From contig CM114271.1 in NCBI GenBank assembly GCA_050084515.1, forward strand, positions 44,144,001 through 44,208,000: a DNA stretch of 64,000 nt, read 5' to 3'. Shown here in pieces: positions 21,601-33,915 of this stretch; within the stretch, counting starts at the first letter, position 1; each line of letters opens with the position of its first letter. The position numbers were made by a program, and so were the translations under genes. Source of the DNA: Blasia pusilla (taxonomy: Eukaryota > Marchantiophyta > Marchantiopsida > Blasiales). The notes below the pieces were generated by a model, which did not search any database, was not told the DNA's origin, and saw only the letters and a list, made by a program, of their open reading frames with translations.

Positions 21601-24130
21601 CCACCTCAACTTCCATCTATAGCTAGATCGTCATCACTAAACAACGGGTTTGGTGACGAGATCGCAGACAGAGGCAATGTCACTTGGCAGGAGATGGACG
21701 ACATGTACATGAGCCATTGGGGTATACGTCATTTCTCAGGTGCAGTGGGTACCATCGACCTAGATGACTTCATCCAAGAGTTGACACATGGTACAACTTC
21801 CAGGAGATACAGACCGCGACACGGTTCAACCCTTTCATGGCATAGAAGGGGTTGTTCCAGCACTTGGAGGGTCCTCTGATGGATGATTACATGGATTTTT
21901 GATCGTTGTACTCAATAGAGATCAGTGCCTGGAGGATGTATAGGGCTCCATGGTATATATCCACTAGTGGTTGCGAGGCATATGATGGGATCGTGAGAGG
22001 AGCGAGACCCACACCATCAGGCCGGAGACTAGATTGAGAGGAGAGCAGTGATACATGCAACCTAGGAGAGACCTCTGGCGGTAGAGGGCCACCCAGCTTT
22101 AGTCCCCCAATGGAGTTCTTCCGACAATTGGGGAAGAGCTATCAGGGCGTACGCACCGACAAGCTGAAGAGTCTATAGGATTTTTAGCGATGATCGGGTG
22201 AGAGTCTAAGAGAGGCATTCACACGCATGCAGAGATTGATCATTGCGACATATGGGGTGATTAAGGCGCAGTCAGTGCATATTGGTTAAGGGTGTTGGAC
22301 AAGGAATTACGGAGGAGAGTTTGGGATGCAATGTTGCTTCACACAGCAAAGCCCACATTGAAGGTGGTCTTCGAGTTGTCTGAGCGAGTAGAGCTCGACA
22401 TGAGTGAGGAGCATGTAGTGACCATGGGATTTTTGTGGGATTCGAAGGGTCGACGAGTAGGAGTAGACCCACAAGTGCCCCAACATGCACCGGTACCACA
22501 GGAGTGGGCCGGTGAGCCTAAAGAGCAGGCCGGGTATCGTGAGCCGATGAGGCAACGGCCCGTACCAACATATGTACCCCAACAAGGACCAGGGTTGGCT
22601 TGTTTGATGTGTGGTGGGCCACATAGGCAGAGGGACTTCCCATATCATGGGAGAGGGCCACGCACATCTCCGATTGCTCAAGAGCCATAGAGGATGCCCC
22701 CACCACAGTTGCAGTGTGATCATTGTCATCGATATGGTTACACTAGGGATAGGTGTTTTGATCTTCATCGAGCGACACGTCCAAAGATAGGCAGAGGGCA
22801 TGGCGGTGAGAGAGTTGGTGGTGGCAAGGAGTTGATGATCGTGGTGGTAGAGTACTATCATCAATCACTGGAGATGGAGGACTTGTACCCAATGCAGCGC
22901 TCCTCACTCGCATCAATCAATTAGAGCAGAGGATTGTTGCCATGACGATGATGCAGCTAGTGATAGGCATAGAGCCGAGAGTATCTAGTGTGGCTCCAGC
23001 CTCCATGTCGTATCAGGATACATGGGAGGACTATATGGGATTAAGGTTTATGTATAGTGCGGCTCAAGTTGAGGTTGTTGCGGTGGTGACTCAGGTTATT
23101 GCAAGAGTAATCGAGCCATCGAGAGGTGGGGTGGAGATTGACCCACATGAGGGAACCGATGGGCGGCAGGCCAGGGTTCCCCAGTCGGTCACATTGTCGG
23201 AGGCACTACATACACCGTCGATGGTGTCTCGACGACCGATACTACCCACATGTGGGACAGGTACGTCAATGTCATGAGGAGTTGGAGAGACGACTCCTAT
23301 GCCATCTCGGGTGGAGCCAGTGCCGACCATGTTGTTGGAGGTGGCCACTAGGGTGAGCCACGCTCCGTTGTTTTCTGCCATGGAGTTGGCGACTTTGGGA
23401 GTTAGACCAGCGGAGGTGTTCCGGCTGGCCGCCACGTTATGTGAGCGTGGAGAGGTGACCACCTCTCATTCAAAGGTAGTTGAGGATGTGATGGACTTGT
23501 CCTCAGAGCAGGAGCTCGTGACGTTCCCCACTAAGTCATGGCATGTGACAGCGGCAAAGTTGGTAGATATGCCAGCTAGGCCAGCGATAGAGCGAGCCAT
23601 GATCACACTAGGTGTGGTGTTGTTGGATAACCGAGCAGGAGTGTTTTGCTTGGCTAGTCCCACAGATACGGTGTACCACCAGCAACACGTCCTACTTGGT
23701 TCAGGAGCGCAACCCTTGATGTTAGGGAAGGCGGAATTTTTGGCGTTGGGGTTACAAAAAGGCGACATTGAGCTTTTTCCCTTTTAGATACAGATCTCTA
23801 TTGGGGACGTATCACCCACGCAGTACATGATTCGACAAGAGTTGGTACTTAGATTCAAGCCAGAGCATGAGACGGATAGTGCGATGGTGCACACTCGGGC
23901 GATTACGACACCGGCGGAGTCGTATGATGTGTTGGTAGGGAGTACGGTGTTATATCCCCTTGGGTTCATTTTGGATTTTTGGGAAGAGACGGTTTCTTCT
24001 CGGCCAGTGTGGCGATCAGGTGATAGACGGGTGAGCCATCTACCAGTGTTGTTTGCAGGGAGTGGTGGTGATCAACCACGTGAGGATACGGTGACCACGT
24101 TGGCAGCATTCACAAGTGGTGTTCGATGAT
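21600..24130 (+). pseudogene. retroelement copy ii: gag, zinc knuckles, protease (broken)
   Basis: Gag-like segments lie at 21700-22420 in several frames (GKSYQGVRTDKLKSL region near 22133). The knuckle region has CLMCGGPHRQRDF at about 22606 (last Cys replaced by Phe) and CDHCHRYGYTRDRC at about 22717. A protease region runs from 23299 to about 24130. The catalytic triad reads GSG (LLGSGAQPLML, about 23694), so the active Asp is lost. A TAG codon at 23786-23788 (PF-stop-IQ) matches copies i and iii. The conserved YDVLVGSTVLYPLGFI block lies at about 23923-23970. Methyltransferase sequence is almost fully deleted: VLNLFKGI near 24340 is a decayed motif I joined directly to the 3' tail. Confidence 0.8.
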
Positions 24131-24506
24131 CAGAGGGTTTGGGGAGAGGGGCACACATACAGAAGACATTCCCGTAGCGGATAGTCCCACTTAGAGACAT
24201 GTCAGGGTGGGTGTCTCTTCCCATGGTGTAGAGCTTCTTTATTGTTGTTGGAGATGATTGTTGAGATGCGTGGAGTGCAAATGAGCTCGTGAGGCAGGCG
24301 TGGAGCCGTGCCTATGTTTGAAGCAAGGTACGAGAGTTTTAAATCTCTTCAAAGGGATCAACACGATGGGTTGCTGCAGTATGGCAGTGTTGCGGGGACG
24401 ACGGCACTAATGGTGCCAGATGTATATAGGATGGTAGATCATGTTAGGTACATAGGTGTTTACTATCTGGAGTTAGGGGGACCCAACTGCCAGCTAGGGT
24501 TGCGGT
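24131..24506 (+). mobile_element. copy ii deletion junction and 3' tail
   Basis: From about 24310 a decayed methyltransferase motif I (VLNLFKGIN in frame-shifted reading) is fused to the tail CTATCTGGAGTTAGGGGGACC (about 24464), also present at 3842 and 6337. Copy i shows a similar internal deletion with a breakpoint slightly further 3'. Confidence 0.65.
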
Positions 24507-25215
24507 TGTGGGGTCTCAATGTATATGTGTGTATTTTTTGGTTTATGGATGGATCGACCCGTGTGTTGGGAGCAGCGATGTGTATGCGCATAACAGTTGT
24601 CACATCTTAGTAGCCGATAGGTAGAGATCTATCGTGGCGACGGCATAGAGAGCCAGCGGATTGTTTCGAGTGTAACTTCATCCCGAGGTGTCGGATGAGG
24701 TTGAGGATAGGTCCGTTGTGTCATGAACGTTGTTTCGGAAAACTTTCCTATTGAGGTCTTTCACAGCCGGGTGACTTGTTCACCACGTCACCTAGATCTA
24801 GTAACCTCTGCGTGAAGGTTACCAGAGGGGGTTGCTATTTTTAGGGGAAGAGCCTTTTGGCTCTTCCCATACCTATATAACGCAGGAAGATGGCTTTCTC
24901 AAGCCAACTTTCTCATGTTGGGCCGTTGGAGCACCTCTCTTGTTCGTGTGTGGGATAGGACTAGGGTGCTAGCGTCTGGATTCCTTGGTAGCGTAGGGTG
25001 GACGAGGCTCGACATGCGAATGTAGACTGAGGAGTAGAGTTTTAGGCCGGGTGTGCCATTTTTACTACTCTTATTTTTGTTGTGGGATCTTGATGTGTAT
25101 GTGTGTGTTGTTTGGTTTATGGATGGATCGACCCGTGTGTTGGGAAGATCGATGTTGTGTGATGTGTAGATGTGACCAGCGATGTGAGTTGTGTAACGAT
25201 GTGTATGTTGTAAAC
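24507..25215 (+). mobile_element. LTR-like unit, variant B, with partial second copy
   Basis: A block at 24507-24597 (TGTGGGGTCT...GGATGGATCGACCCGTGTGTTGGGA) recurs at 25080-25215. Between them, from TGTCACATC at 24598, lies a roughly 480-bp segment homologous to 49101-49575, including a TATA-like CCTATATAACGC near 24889 and GCCGTTGGAGCACCTCTCTT downstream. The same arrangement, block then unit then block, occurs at 3892-4640 in variant A. Confidence 0.7.
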
Positions 25216-25706
25216 CCTATAGATTTTGGTTTTATATACCAAAGACCCATCCTAGAATATGAGGAAGCCTTTGCCCTATTCAAAAAGTGTAAACATAAGA
25301 GAGTATGAAGACTAGAGGTTAGAAATCATTTCACATAGCACAAGCATTTTAGAAAGGCACATAGCTAAGTCAAAAGAATCATCCCCGGTAAAGAAAGCTA
25401 ATTAAGATAAGTAGACACCACAATTAGAAGGTATGGAAGAAGAGGAGAAAAACGAAAGTGTGAAGAAAGGAAAGCAAGGAAGAGACGAGGCTTGAGGAGT
25501 GGCATGCAAGGGTGGATAAATAGTGAGGGCTCGCACACCTTTATGGTAATTGGGCTTAACATCGTGACTGAATTTAGTTTTTCAGTTTTTTTAGTTGGGA
25601 AAATTCCTTGTGACTAACTATTAGTTTTAGGTGGTTTCAGTTGGCTGCTTTTTCGGTTTAGACTGAGCCAATTCGGTTCGAACTGAATTAGATGGGAGGA
25701 GCCAAT
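25216..25706. other. no gene recognised
   Basis: Purine-rich sequence at about 25400-25510 and no supported ORF. Confidence 0.4.
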
Positions 25707-25780
25707 TTCTTGGCAATTGAGGAGTAAGTGCTTGTCTGTTACGACATGATGACAAGCACTTACTCCTCAATTGCCAAGAA
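25707..25780. repeat. perfect 30-bp inverted repeat with 14-nt loop
   Basis: The left arm at 25707-25736 (core CTTGGCAATTGAGGAGTAAG) is exactly reverse-complemented at 25751-25780, with loop TGTTACGACATGAT. It is not followed by a T-run. The arms have no mismatches, so the structure is recent or under constraint. Confidence 0.95.
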
Positions 25781-26119
25781 TTAGAGAGGATTACTCTATC
25801 GTAATAACTGATATCCTGCCTCTGCGTCGAACCGATTTTTATCACTTGCAGCACAGATCCAACCCACTACTTTTGTGTAAAACGGATGACTGAACTTGGG
25901 TGCGCAATTTCTGCAGGATTCCATATGAGAGCCACTTGGTGATTTCTTGTCCCAAATCCGTTCTCCAATTCCTTTATCGAAGTGAATTTGCAGAGCTTCG
26001 TGAGTGGATTGGGACGGCTTTTGTATGGCGTTAGCTCTCTAGATTGCGTCAGCTCTTCATAGTCTCGAGAATTGCAGAGCTCGCGAAAAAGGAAGAATTT
26101 CGTAGGTGTTCCCCATCAC

Positions 26120-26640
26120 TCACAAGCTATTGGTGTGGATGACTTGAGTAATTGGATGATCTGAGATTAGGTGTGTCGCGTGGCTGGGAAACTCCATTGG
26201 TCTTGGAAATCCGGCATCGCGACAGGCATTTTTCAGTTTCAGCATGCTTTTTCGTACCGCCACACGTTGCTCACTGTCCGTTGGTAACAAGGATTCTAGA
26301 GCTTCTAAAGATTTGCCGCACTCCCTCACCTCTGTTTTGAAATGAGCAAATGGTGATGGCTCATCGAGAACCAATTTGTTTCTGTCGGTGTGGTCCTGCC
26401 TCATGGGAAGTTGCGCTATGGGTTTTAAAGACCGATGATTTCCTCGCTATTCCAATCTGCCCATGCAGGGAAAGGTTTTGTAAAACGGAATGAAATGGGG
26501 AAACAATCTGATCTCCTGGGTTAGTTGATTGACTACGGTTGTGACAGTCTTCTCGTGATACATCTCCTCCGTCACGTCCCAAACTTACAAATGGCTCCTC
26601 AATCGTGATGTAGCTGCGCAGAGCATCCATGACGGTACTG
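26120..26640 (-). other. possible exons of an unrecognised gene
   Basis: Reverse-strand reading starts ATGGATGCTCTGCGC at about 26630 (MDALRSYITIEEPF) and meets a consensus donor GTAAGT at about 26588. A later open segment at 26120-26404 encodes a charged helical stretch (VRECGKSLEALESLL; VAVRKSMLKLKNACRDAGF). I do not recognise a family. The joining of these segments is speculative. Confidence 0.22.
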
Positions 26641-26757
26641 TGGAGATTTTCCGCAAGCCTGTGAAGTTCGACTTTCTTCTCTTGTCTGATTTCTTGTCAC
26701 GGGCATTTGACTTTCCTCTCTTGTCTCTTGTCTTGTCACGGGCATTTTCTCCTCCGC

Positions 26758-27000
26758 CTATCTACCTGCATTCACCTCCCCGATTTGATAATGCTAAGCT
26801 TCACCATCCGAAAGTGATCCGAAAGTAAGCGCATTCGGATTACAGCCATCCCCGAAATACAAACAGCAATCGCCTGCATTCAAACTGCTATCTACCTGCA
26901 TTCACCTCCCTGATTTGACAATGCTAAGCTTCACCATCCGAGAGTAATCCGAAAGTAAGCGCATTCGGATTACAGCCATCGTCAAAATACAAACAGCCAT
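26758..27000. repeat. 130-bp tandem duplication
   Basis: CTATCTACCTGCATTCACCT starts at 26758 and again at 26888, and both units continue through AATGCTAAGCTTCACCATCC and GCATTCGGATTACAGCCATC. A few substitutions separate the units. Confidence 0.9.
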
Positions 27001-29459
27001 CTAATTTTCTAATTTCTAATCTTGTCGAATTTGTGATCAATTGTGTTGTGGCTTTACGTGAGGGACGAGAAGTCCATTGCTGGAGGGTACCCAGAGTAGT
27101 ACGTTTCCGTCGTTGTAGTTGACGGAGGTGCTTGGTTTCGGTTAACACAATCCAATTGTACATTAGAAAGCCCAAACATTCGAAACCGATAGATCCTGCG
27201 TGAAGTCGCCTGTAAATGTCATAGACTTGCCGGAATAAATAAAGGACCAAGGACGTAGGACTTCCGCGACCTGGTTTAATTGGGACCTGGTTTTAAGGGC
27301 CGGGTCCCATGGGCCTCCGTAGAGGTCGCGGCGATCTTATTTCCGCGACCATTTTGTATTTCCGTAGGACAAGCCAAGAAAATACACAAACCGTTAGATA
27401 CGTAGATATGCCAATTTCTGAGGAAAAGAATTTCCCGCCCATGGGACCCGGCTCAACCTGTGCGCTTGTTTCCGTAAGCATAGGCCCAACGCTAACCTGT
27501 GCAGCCGGTAAGGAATGGATTCGAGTTTCGAGATCCTTCGATTGGTAGCGGAGTCTGAGGGGATCTAGTGCATTCGGGACCAGGAAAATGAAAGGAGGAT
27601 GCAGTCTTTTGTTGAAGAGGTCTGAGTGGGCCGCGAATGAGTGGGAGGAGCGGGTAAATAGCACTGCATCTGGGCTATGAAATGAAACCAAATGCAGGCT
27701 GTCTCGTAACAAGTGTCCGTGTGGGATTTCTCCGAAGGTCGTGGAATTGGGACCCTCTGCAATGAGGGCGACCTGCGTTGGTAGCACGGGGAAGGATTCT
27801 CCCGCTCGATGGAGGAGTCTTCTCCAGTAGCCAAAGCTGAAAGGAATCGGTCTGCGATGCGACAGAATGTGCGAGGAAGCAAGAAGAATCCGGCATCCAT
27901 GGATAATTTGGGTTGGTAAGACGCGGAGAGATAAACACTCTGAGATGGAAAAATTCCGTGGATATTTTCCTGCTTGATCGCCGACACCATCACCGGATTC
28001 CCGGAGAGGAAGAAGAGACCATTTCGCTCAGCGAGTCGTCCTTGAAAAGCCGAGTGTGTGATCGGTGTAAGTCTCTAGGAATGTAACAACCGAAAGGATC
28101 GCATCGAATGCTGGATAAATCTCATCCTCAACCCCTTCGCCAGGTGATAAGCCCATGAGAGAAAGGAGAAGGCCGTCTCCTGGAGGATCGCATGCCCGGA
28201 GTGGCCATAATGGATTGCCGGTACATTGCGCGTAAGAGATCATGCGGCACGGCAGTCGAGATGCGAGGGGAGGGAGCAGCCGGGTGGTCAGTGCTTCGAA
28301 AGTGTCGTGCAAGGCGGGGATAGAAAGTGAAAGTGCCACTTTCACACCGAAGTCGACCTCCATCGTTCATAGCCAGACACACAGAAACGCTCGCCGTTGA
28401 CGCCCCAAATTCTTTTCCTACTCGTTCTCGAATCCCGCTCGGCCCAGCGCCCAGCCGTGCAGGCAGGAAAAGGGCGTTACCTAGAGCTACGGAGAGCCGG
28501 TTTGGGTATGACTTCGACTTGATCGGTTCCCGAGCCGATTTGGTGATGCATCCGAAGTGATCAATTCCCATGCACATCACTTGCTCGTGAGCCAGCAGAA
28601 GGGCATTACGTTCGCCGACGGTCCTCTCATTCCCTCCACTGATGTGGAAATTCGAGTACACTAGACGAGTTCGACTGTACGACTTCAATTCCCAACGAGG
28701 ACAGAGCGTTGGTTCAAGAGAAGAAAGTCCAAGCCCCAGATCGCCCAAGCATTGAATGCGACGTGCTACAAAAATTCCCACGATCGTAATCCGAGGCAAT
28801 CATCAATCGCCTCGAAGAACCCCGACCCCCACAAGACAATGAGCTCAAATAGAAGATGGTTAGAGGGGAGCACAGGGCAATCCGCTGGTGCACTCGCATC
28901 TCCATACGCACATTTCTTTAATCAATGAAAAGTGTAACAAAGACCGATCGGGAAGCCGAAAAGCCTCAAGAATAGCAAGCTTCCTGGTGACCTTGCGGGT
29001 TTCTCCACCAGCCAAATTTCAGGATCTCCAATACACTACGAGAGGCGGGAGGAGCACTCGGTCGACTGGCCCATGAAACGCATCTGAAGACTAGGTTTCC
29101 AGTCTCAAAATTTGAACTCCGGTATCCCCCTTGCATCCCAGACCATCACTCTCGCAGAATATTTGGTGCCACACCAGGCATGCTAAAATCCCCCCACCTA
29201 GCCTGCCTCCCTCCTCCCAGGCAATCAACATTAAGAGTGCTCACCTGATATCCTGAGGGACAAATTGAATGTTGCAAAATTAAGTCTCGCACAAAGTCAG
29301 GAGATGCTAGAAGGTGGTGTAGTAGTAGTGTCACGCTTTCTTGGCTCATTACAAAAATTGATGAGTTCAAAATTCTCTTTACAAAAATTCGCAGCTAATT
29401 GCGCAGTTAGTTTCCGTATCGTCTACGCAGGAGTGCGTCCACATGTGGCACTCGTCCAG
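27001..29459. other. low-stop region, no assignable gene
   Basis: Several overlapping reverse-strand frames are open at once (27293-27787, 27565-27993, 27675-27938, 28028-28363, 28128-28799). That reflects composition as much as coding. The frame from 28363 to 27293 is continuous except for one TGA at 28028-28030 and includes a potential donor near 27496. It is the best candidate for a real exon or pseudogene, but no domain is recognisable. It lies downstream of DRM on the same strand. Confidence 0.25.
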
Positions 29460-32400
29460 TTATCGTGTGCGCATGGTCCTCATGCAATCTTTAACCATTG
29501 TGAGTATGCGCGGGAATTCAAAGAATGCAATAGATGCTTCACCCTCTAGCCCTACACGGGTACATCGATTGTTCCCTGACAAGTTGTTACATGGGCTCCC
29601 TCCAACGACGAGGTCAAACCCACCAAATCGGGAGACTAGCTTTCTTACTACATCCAAATCTAATTCGTTCACGTCGTGATAATCATGAACAAGAACACCT
29701 CTCTGCCTAGTACTTTTCCACCAGTACTTTAGAACACTTCTTGCATTTTCATCGATTTCAACACTGACTACGACTTTTAGATGTATCCCCAACTTATGCA
29801 GCGCCACTTCTGCCCCTCCGATTCCAGTGAACAGAGACAAGACTCTCATGCCTAGAGGGAACAGGGGCTTCAACACCGACAAGTGATAGGCGACGGTGTT
29901 TACCTGGTAACTGTTTCCCAGCAGCTTGGCTCGGTTTATGTTTGAAAAGACACTCCGAGTGTGATGTCGATTGAAACCCATGATTATCTCCGTCTCTTCC
30001 ATGGTTAGAGGGGACAATTCATAGCTGTTGTGCCATACAAGATTCCATTTCCTTGCCCAAAACATGAAATCCGCTTTCTCGTCTTTAGTGGGATCCCTAT
30101 CCTCATCAATCGATTTTTGCAAACACTGCATAACTTTCCGTCTCACAAAATGTGATGCAATCGATGTATTTATGGTACACAACTTCACCCGATCATCCCA
30201 CCTTGGCCAGCTTTTATCTGTGCAGTTATGATCCATTACAGCTTCCTGAATGGTCATAGGTGGCTTGGGAAGGAGGTCAAGCCTGCCCTCTACTGGCAGG
30301 TTATGTATGTATCCTCGAGGCCTCCGACAGGCAGTGAAGTTCAAAGAATCAACAAACTCTGGTTTGATGTTGTATAAATGCCTCTGAATGTTCTCCCACG
30401 AACCCTTCGGGGTCGTGCAAACGTTTTCAAAATAAAAGTACGGTGGGCCCTTCACATCTTCCGGAAGATATCGGGGAATCACTGGGTAACCTGGTACTCC
30501 AAAACCTGTTCTGTTAGTTTTGATTTTGGGGATATCTCCTGGAGAGGGCAGGGCCCCACGTTCCACACGCTTAGTTTTGAGTGAAGCATTTTTTCGTCGT
30601 TTGACTGGAATGCTTGAAAATCCATCCTGCTCAAGCATTCCCCAGACGCACAAACCACCAATGTTCAGTGAAGAATACCACCATCAAAATGGCCTTCAGA
30701 ATGCCAAATTTTTTCATTCCCAAGTGTATGTTTTGGGAAACACAAGATGGAAAATTGGAAATATTCTGCATGAACATGGCAGCAAAAGCGATTTCCCATG
30801 ATCTCAGAACAAAACTTTCCATCCCAGCAGTTGTTATTCTCTTCTGCAAAGGGCAATTACCTTGCTCGACCGTTTGCCAGATTTAGCGAGATAAGGCATA
30901 GAGAGCTTCTGGTCATCATCCTGTCCCAAAATTGCAGAATACACAATGACAATAAGAACCCATCTGTGAATCAGTGCTCGTGATAGTTAGAATGCAAGGA
31001 CAGGAAGATAGAAGCCTATCTCCACAGGAGATAAGATGAAATAACTCACATCATCTTCAACGTTGTTTCGAATACATTCCTCCTCTGCCTCGTACTCCAA
31101 AGCCTCAATGAAGTTAACAAGTTCATCAATCTCACCATCAGCTACAACCAGCCCTCTCCATGGTTAAGGACTTTCACCCAAGAAAAGAATACAAACTGAA
31201 GAGAAACTCTTGCCGAGAGAATGCGAGCGATAGTGAGCAAATACAAGCCACTGTGGATAACCAAATTCCAGGGAATCTGTAACTCGGACGATACATACCA
31301 TAAGAATCGAGGGCTCTTTTGCACGCAGGAAGTGAATATTCCATTTTCAGTAACTGTCTGAGCTTCACCCAGTATGGCGAACTTCCCTCGAGAAACTCTA
31401 TGAGGTCATCCTCAGATGCATCTTCCCCTGAATCCCACGACCCCAGTGCCAGTTCTGACTTAGAGAGACATGGCGTTGTGTCCCGACACCTTAGCACCGA
31501 CTGGATTCAACACTGGGCAAGTAAAGGCTATGGCGTTTAAAGTCCAACAGTTCACTGCAAGTGATGGTCAACAGATATAACTAAGGGGTAAGAGGTAAGG
31601 GAGTCACCCATACCACAAGCCTCAACAGCTTGAGATGCGTTGTCTGGATTGAAACCCATCATTACCAATGACTTAGCAGGTTTCCCTTGAAGACATTTTT
31701 TATCAGGCAAAAGTAATTCTGAATTGTTCATCTCCTCATCCAAGTACTGGTCCTCACCCTTCAAACACAAACGAGAATGTTGCTTCAAAAGTTGTTAAAA
31801 CAAGTGACAATTACAATTGCTACATAATGCACAACCTATGACAACATATCATATTAACAGAGCAGTGATCCACATTTATGAGTGAGGCAAGGAATATATT
31901 ACATGGACACTTGACCATGCAGCAGACCCATAGACTTATACTAGAAGGCATGACCCTGCTTTCAATGCTTACCCAATCGGGATCACTCTCGGGATGTATT
32001 TTCAGATGCCTGAGGATATAATCGCAAAGTTCATCTAGACTTTTGTCCTCTCCTGCATGGATCAGACACTTGAGAATCAGATATTATAGAAGAGGAAAAG
32101 CCACAAAAAAATACACAAACACCACAATACTACTGTGGTTGTTGTCAAAGGCACCTAACATTATGGCATCAGAGTGATTCAGTGGGAAAACTGGTTAAGT
32201 CAGAGAGAAGCCAACCACAAGTTTGAAAAGCTTGTTCCACAAGCTTCTCAGCAAAACCCATTCTTGAAAGGGCGGCTTGCTTTCCTCCTTCTTCTGACTC
32301 CTGGCCCCATGGATCTGAATCCAGGCCCCATGGCTCTGAATCAGGGACATATGGCTCTGAATCCGACCCATAATTAACCTCCTGTGGGAAAATGACCACC

Positions 32401-33915
32401 AGCGCTCAATTAGAAAATTACATGAGAGAAATAATAATGCAAGACCTTCACCACCAGAAGTTCTTCACGTCAACACAGGAAGACAGTCAGTCTCGTATTT
32501 TCATAAGCACCTTCACATTTTTCAATATGGCCAGGATCAATCGGTAGAAATGATAATAGAAGTAACGCACATAGGCCCAAATGATTACGGCTCAGGTGAT
32601 ACAGATGAATCAAGAAAGGCAGTTGATGCTTTGAAGAAAAAGGGTTTTAGCAAACAATGCCCATTGCAAGGAAGCAGTCACTCAGAGACCCTCAGCCTGT
32701 AGAACGCATTTCCAAAGCCCATTCACCTCTTCAAATGGACCGTCCACGGGAGCTTTCCCTTTGTCCACAACACCCTGAGATCGCGACTGGACAATTTCCA
32801 TCTTCTCATACTGGTCGACTGGATCATCATCTGGGAAAACTTTCTGCTTAGCACTGCCGATGCAGTCGGCCTTTCCAGATATCCCTTTCACCATGACACC
32901 AGAAGCACTCTCATGTCGTACCAGTTCGGCTCCTGGTAAAGATGAAAACTCCTTATTGTGAGCTGAGCTCGACGGATCCTGGAAGTCGAACAATACCCAC
33001 AAAATGAGGAGACGCCAACAGAGCCCAAGAAGGCACTCCCACAACAATCACATTTCGTAAGGCCCAAAAGGAAGGCAGGCGTCAGATCTTCCACGAAGTA
33101 GTGAGATTTCGTGTCATTCTAGAATCACGTAATTGTTTGCAACATCCTATGCCGAATTGCAATAGTACCGCATTCTTATAAAAAACCAGCCCCACATTTC
33201 CCTCAACTCCCTCACTCCAGACCCTATGTAGTGACCTACTCAAGGTATTACCTCCCACACCAAAGGTCAGGAGGGAGGGAGGAAAACCAAACCATAAAAA
33301 CAACAAATAGTACCTTCATGACGGATTGTCCTTGCATCAGAAGGCTGTCGATGATCTGCTCCAAGCTCCAGCTTGCTGCAATCGCAAAATTGCAACAGTA
33401 TGAGCAATTCAGCGAGAATTACAGGCAGATGCGAATTCATGGCTAGCAAACGGAAATCCAGAGAAATCACTCACGGTTTACTCGAAGGGCGTCTGAAGCT
33501 GGTTCAATTGGAAAGCCAGCTTCGACGAGTCTCGCTAGCTTTCCATCGCACTCTTCTTCGAGTGTTTCGACATGATCGCGCTGCTGGGACATCAATTTTT
33601 CGTTAAGCCCTCGTTTAGAAAGGGGGGAAACGACCTCATATCTGAAAGAGCGGTAAAAAGCAATGCTGACGGAAAAGAATTGCAACAGCGGAGAAGCCAT
33701 CTCACTTGGGGACGGACATCGTCGCTACACGACGAACCAGAGGCGACGCTATCGCCATCATCGTCCAAATCCTGTGTAACAAAAGGCACACTTTCGCAGA
33801 GCCCTCTGACGAGCTGGGCCACTCTTGGATCGCCCAAATTCCCCATACGTTTGCAAGCGTGAAACAGCCTCGATGCCCAATGAAGACTCCCTCGCAGTCC
33901 ACCCAACGAAATCAA
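29460..33915 (-). CDS. DRM: DRM-type de novo DNA (cytosine-5) methyltransferase, multi-exon
   Basis: Domains-rearranged methyltransferase, the nuclear enzyme that in plants is guided by small RNAs to methylate cytosine in all contexts. The last exon (30626-29460) holds the catalytic domain in DRM order: VI (YFENVC), VIII (RGYIHNLP), IX, X (AKLLGNSYQVN), then I (VLSLFTGIGGAEVAL) and IV (GGSPCNNLSG, catalytic Cys). Nine upstream exons follow from splice sites with consistent phases: 30920-30861, 31141-31050, 31427-31299, 31758-31614, 32052-31973, 32381-32216, 32978-32727, 33375-33314, 33641-33475. They encode four UBA-like domains (MGFAEKLVEQAF; MGFNPDNASQAVE; MEYSLPACKRAL; AGFPIEPASDAL); Arabidopsis DRM2 has three. 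The first exon (about 33707-33915) and start codon are unresolved because its best donor does not match the next phase. No disabling mutation is seen in the assigned exons. Confidence 0.93.

Noticed and set aside
22307-22864. 185-codon reverse-strand ORF
   Set aside because: Antisense shadow of the gag/knuckle region of copy ii, whose CCHC motifs read on the plus strand.
27293-28799. several 100-220 codon reverse-strand ORFs
   Set aside because: Three frames are open over the same bases and none has a recognisable domain, so composition explains them. Kept only as a low-confidence region.
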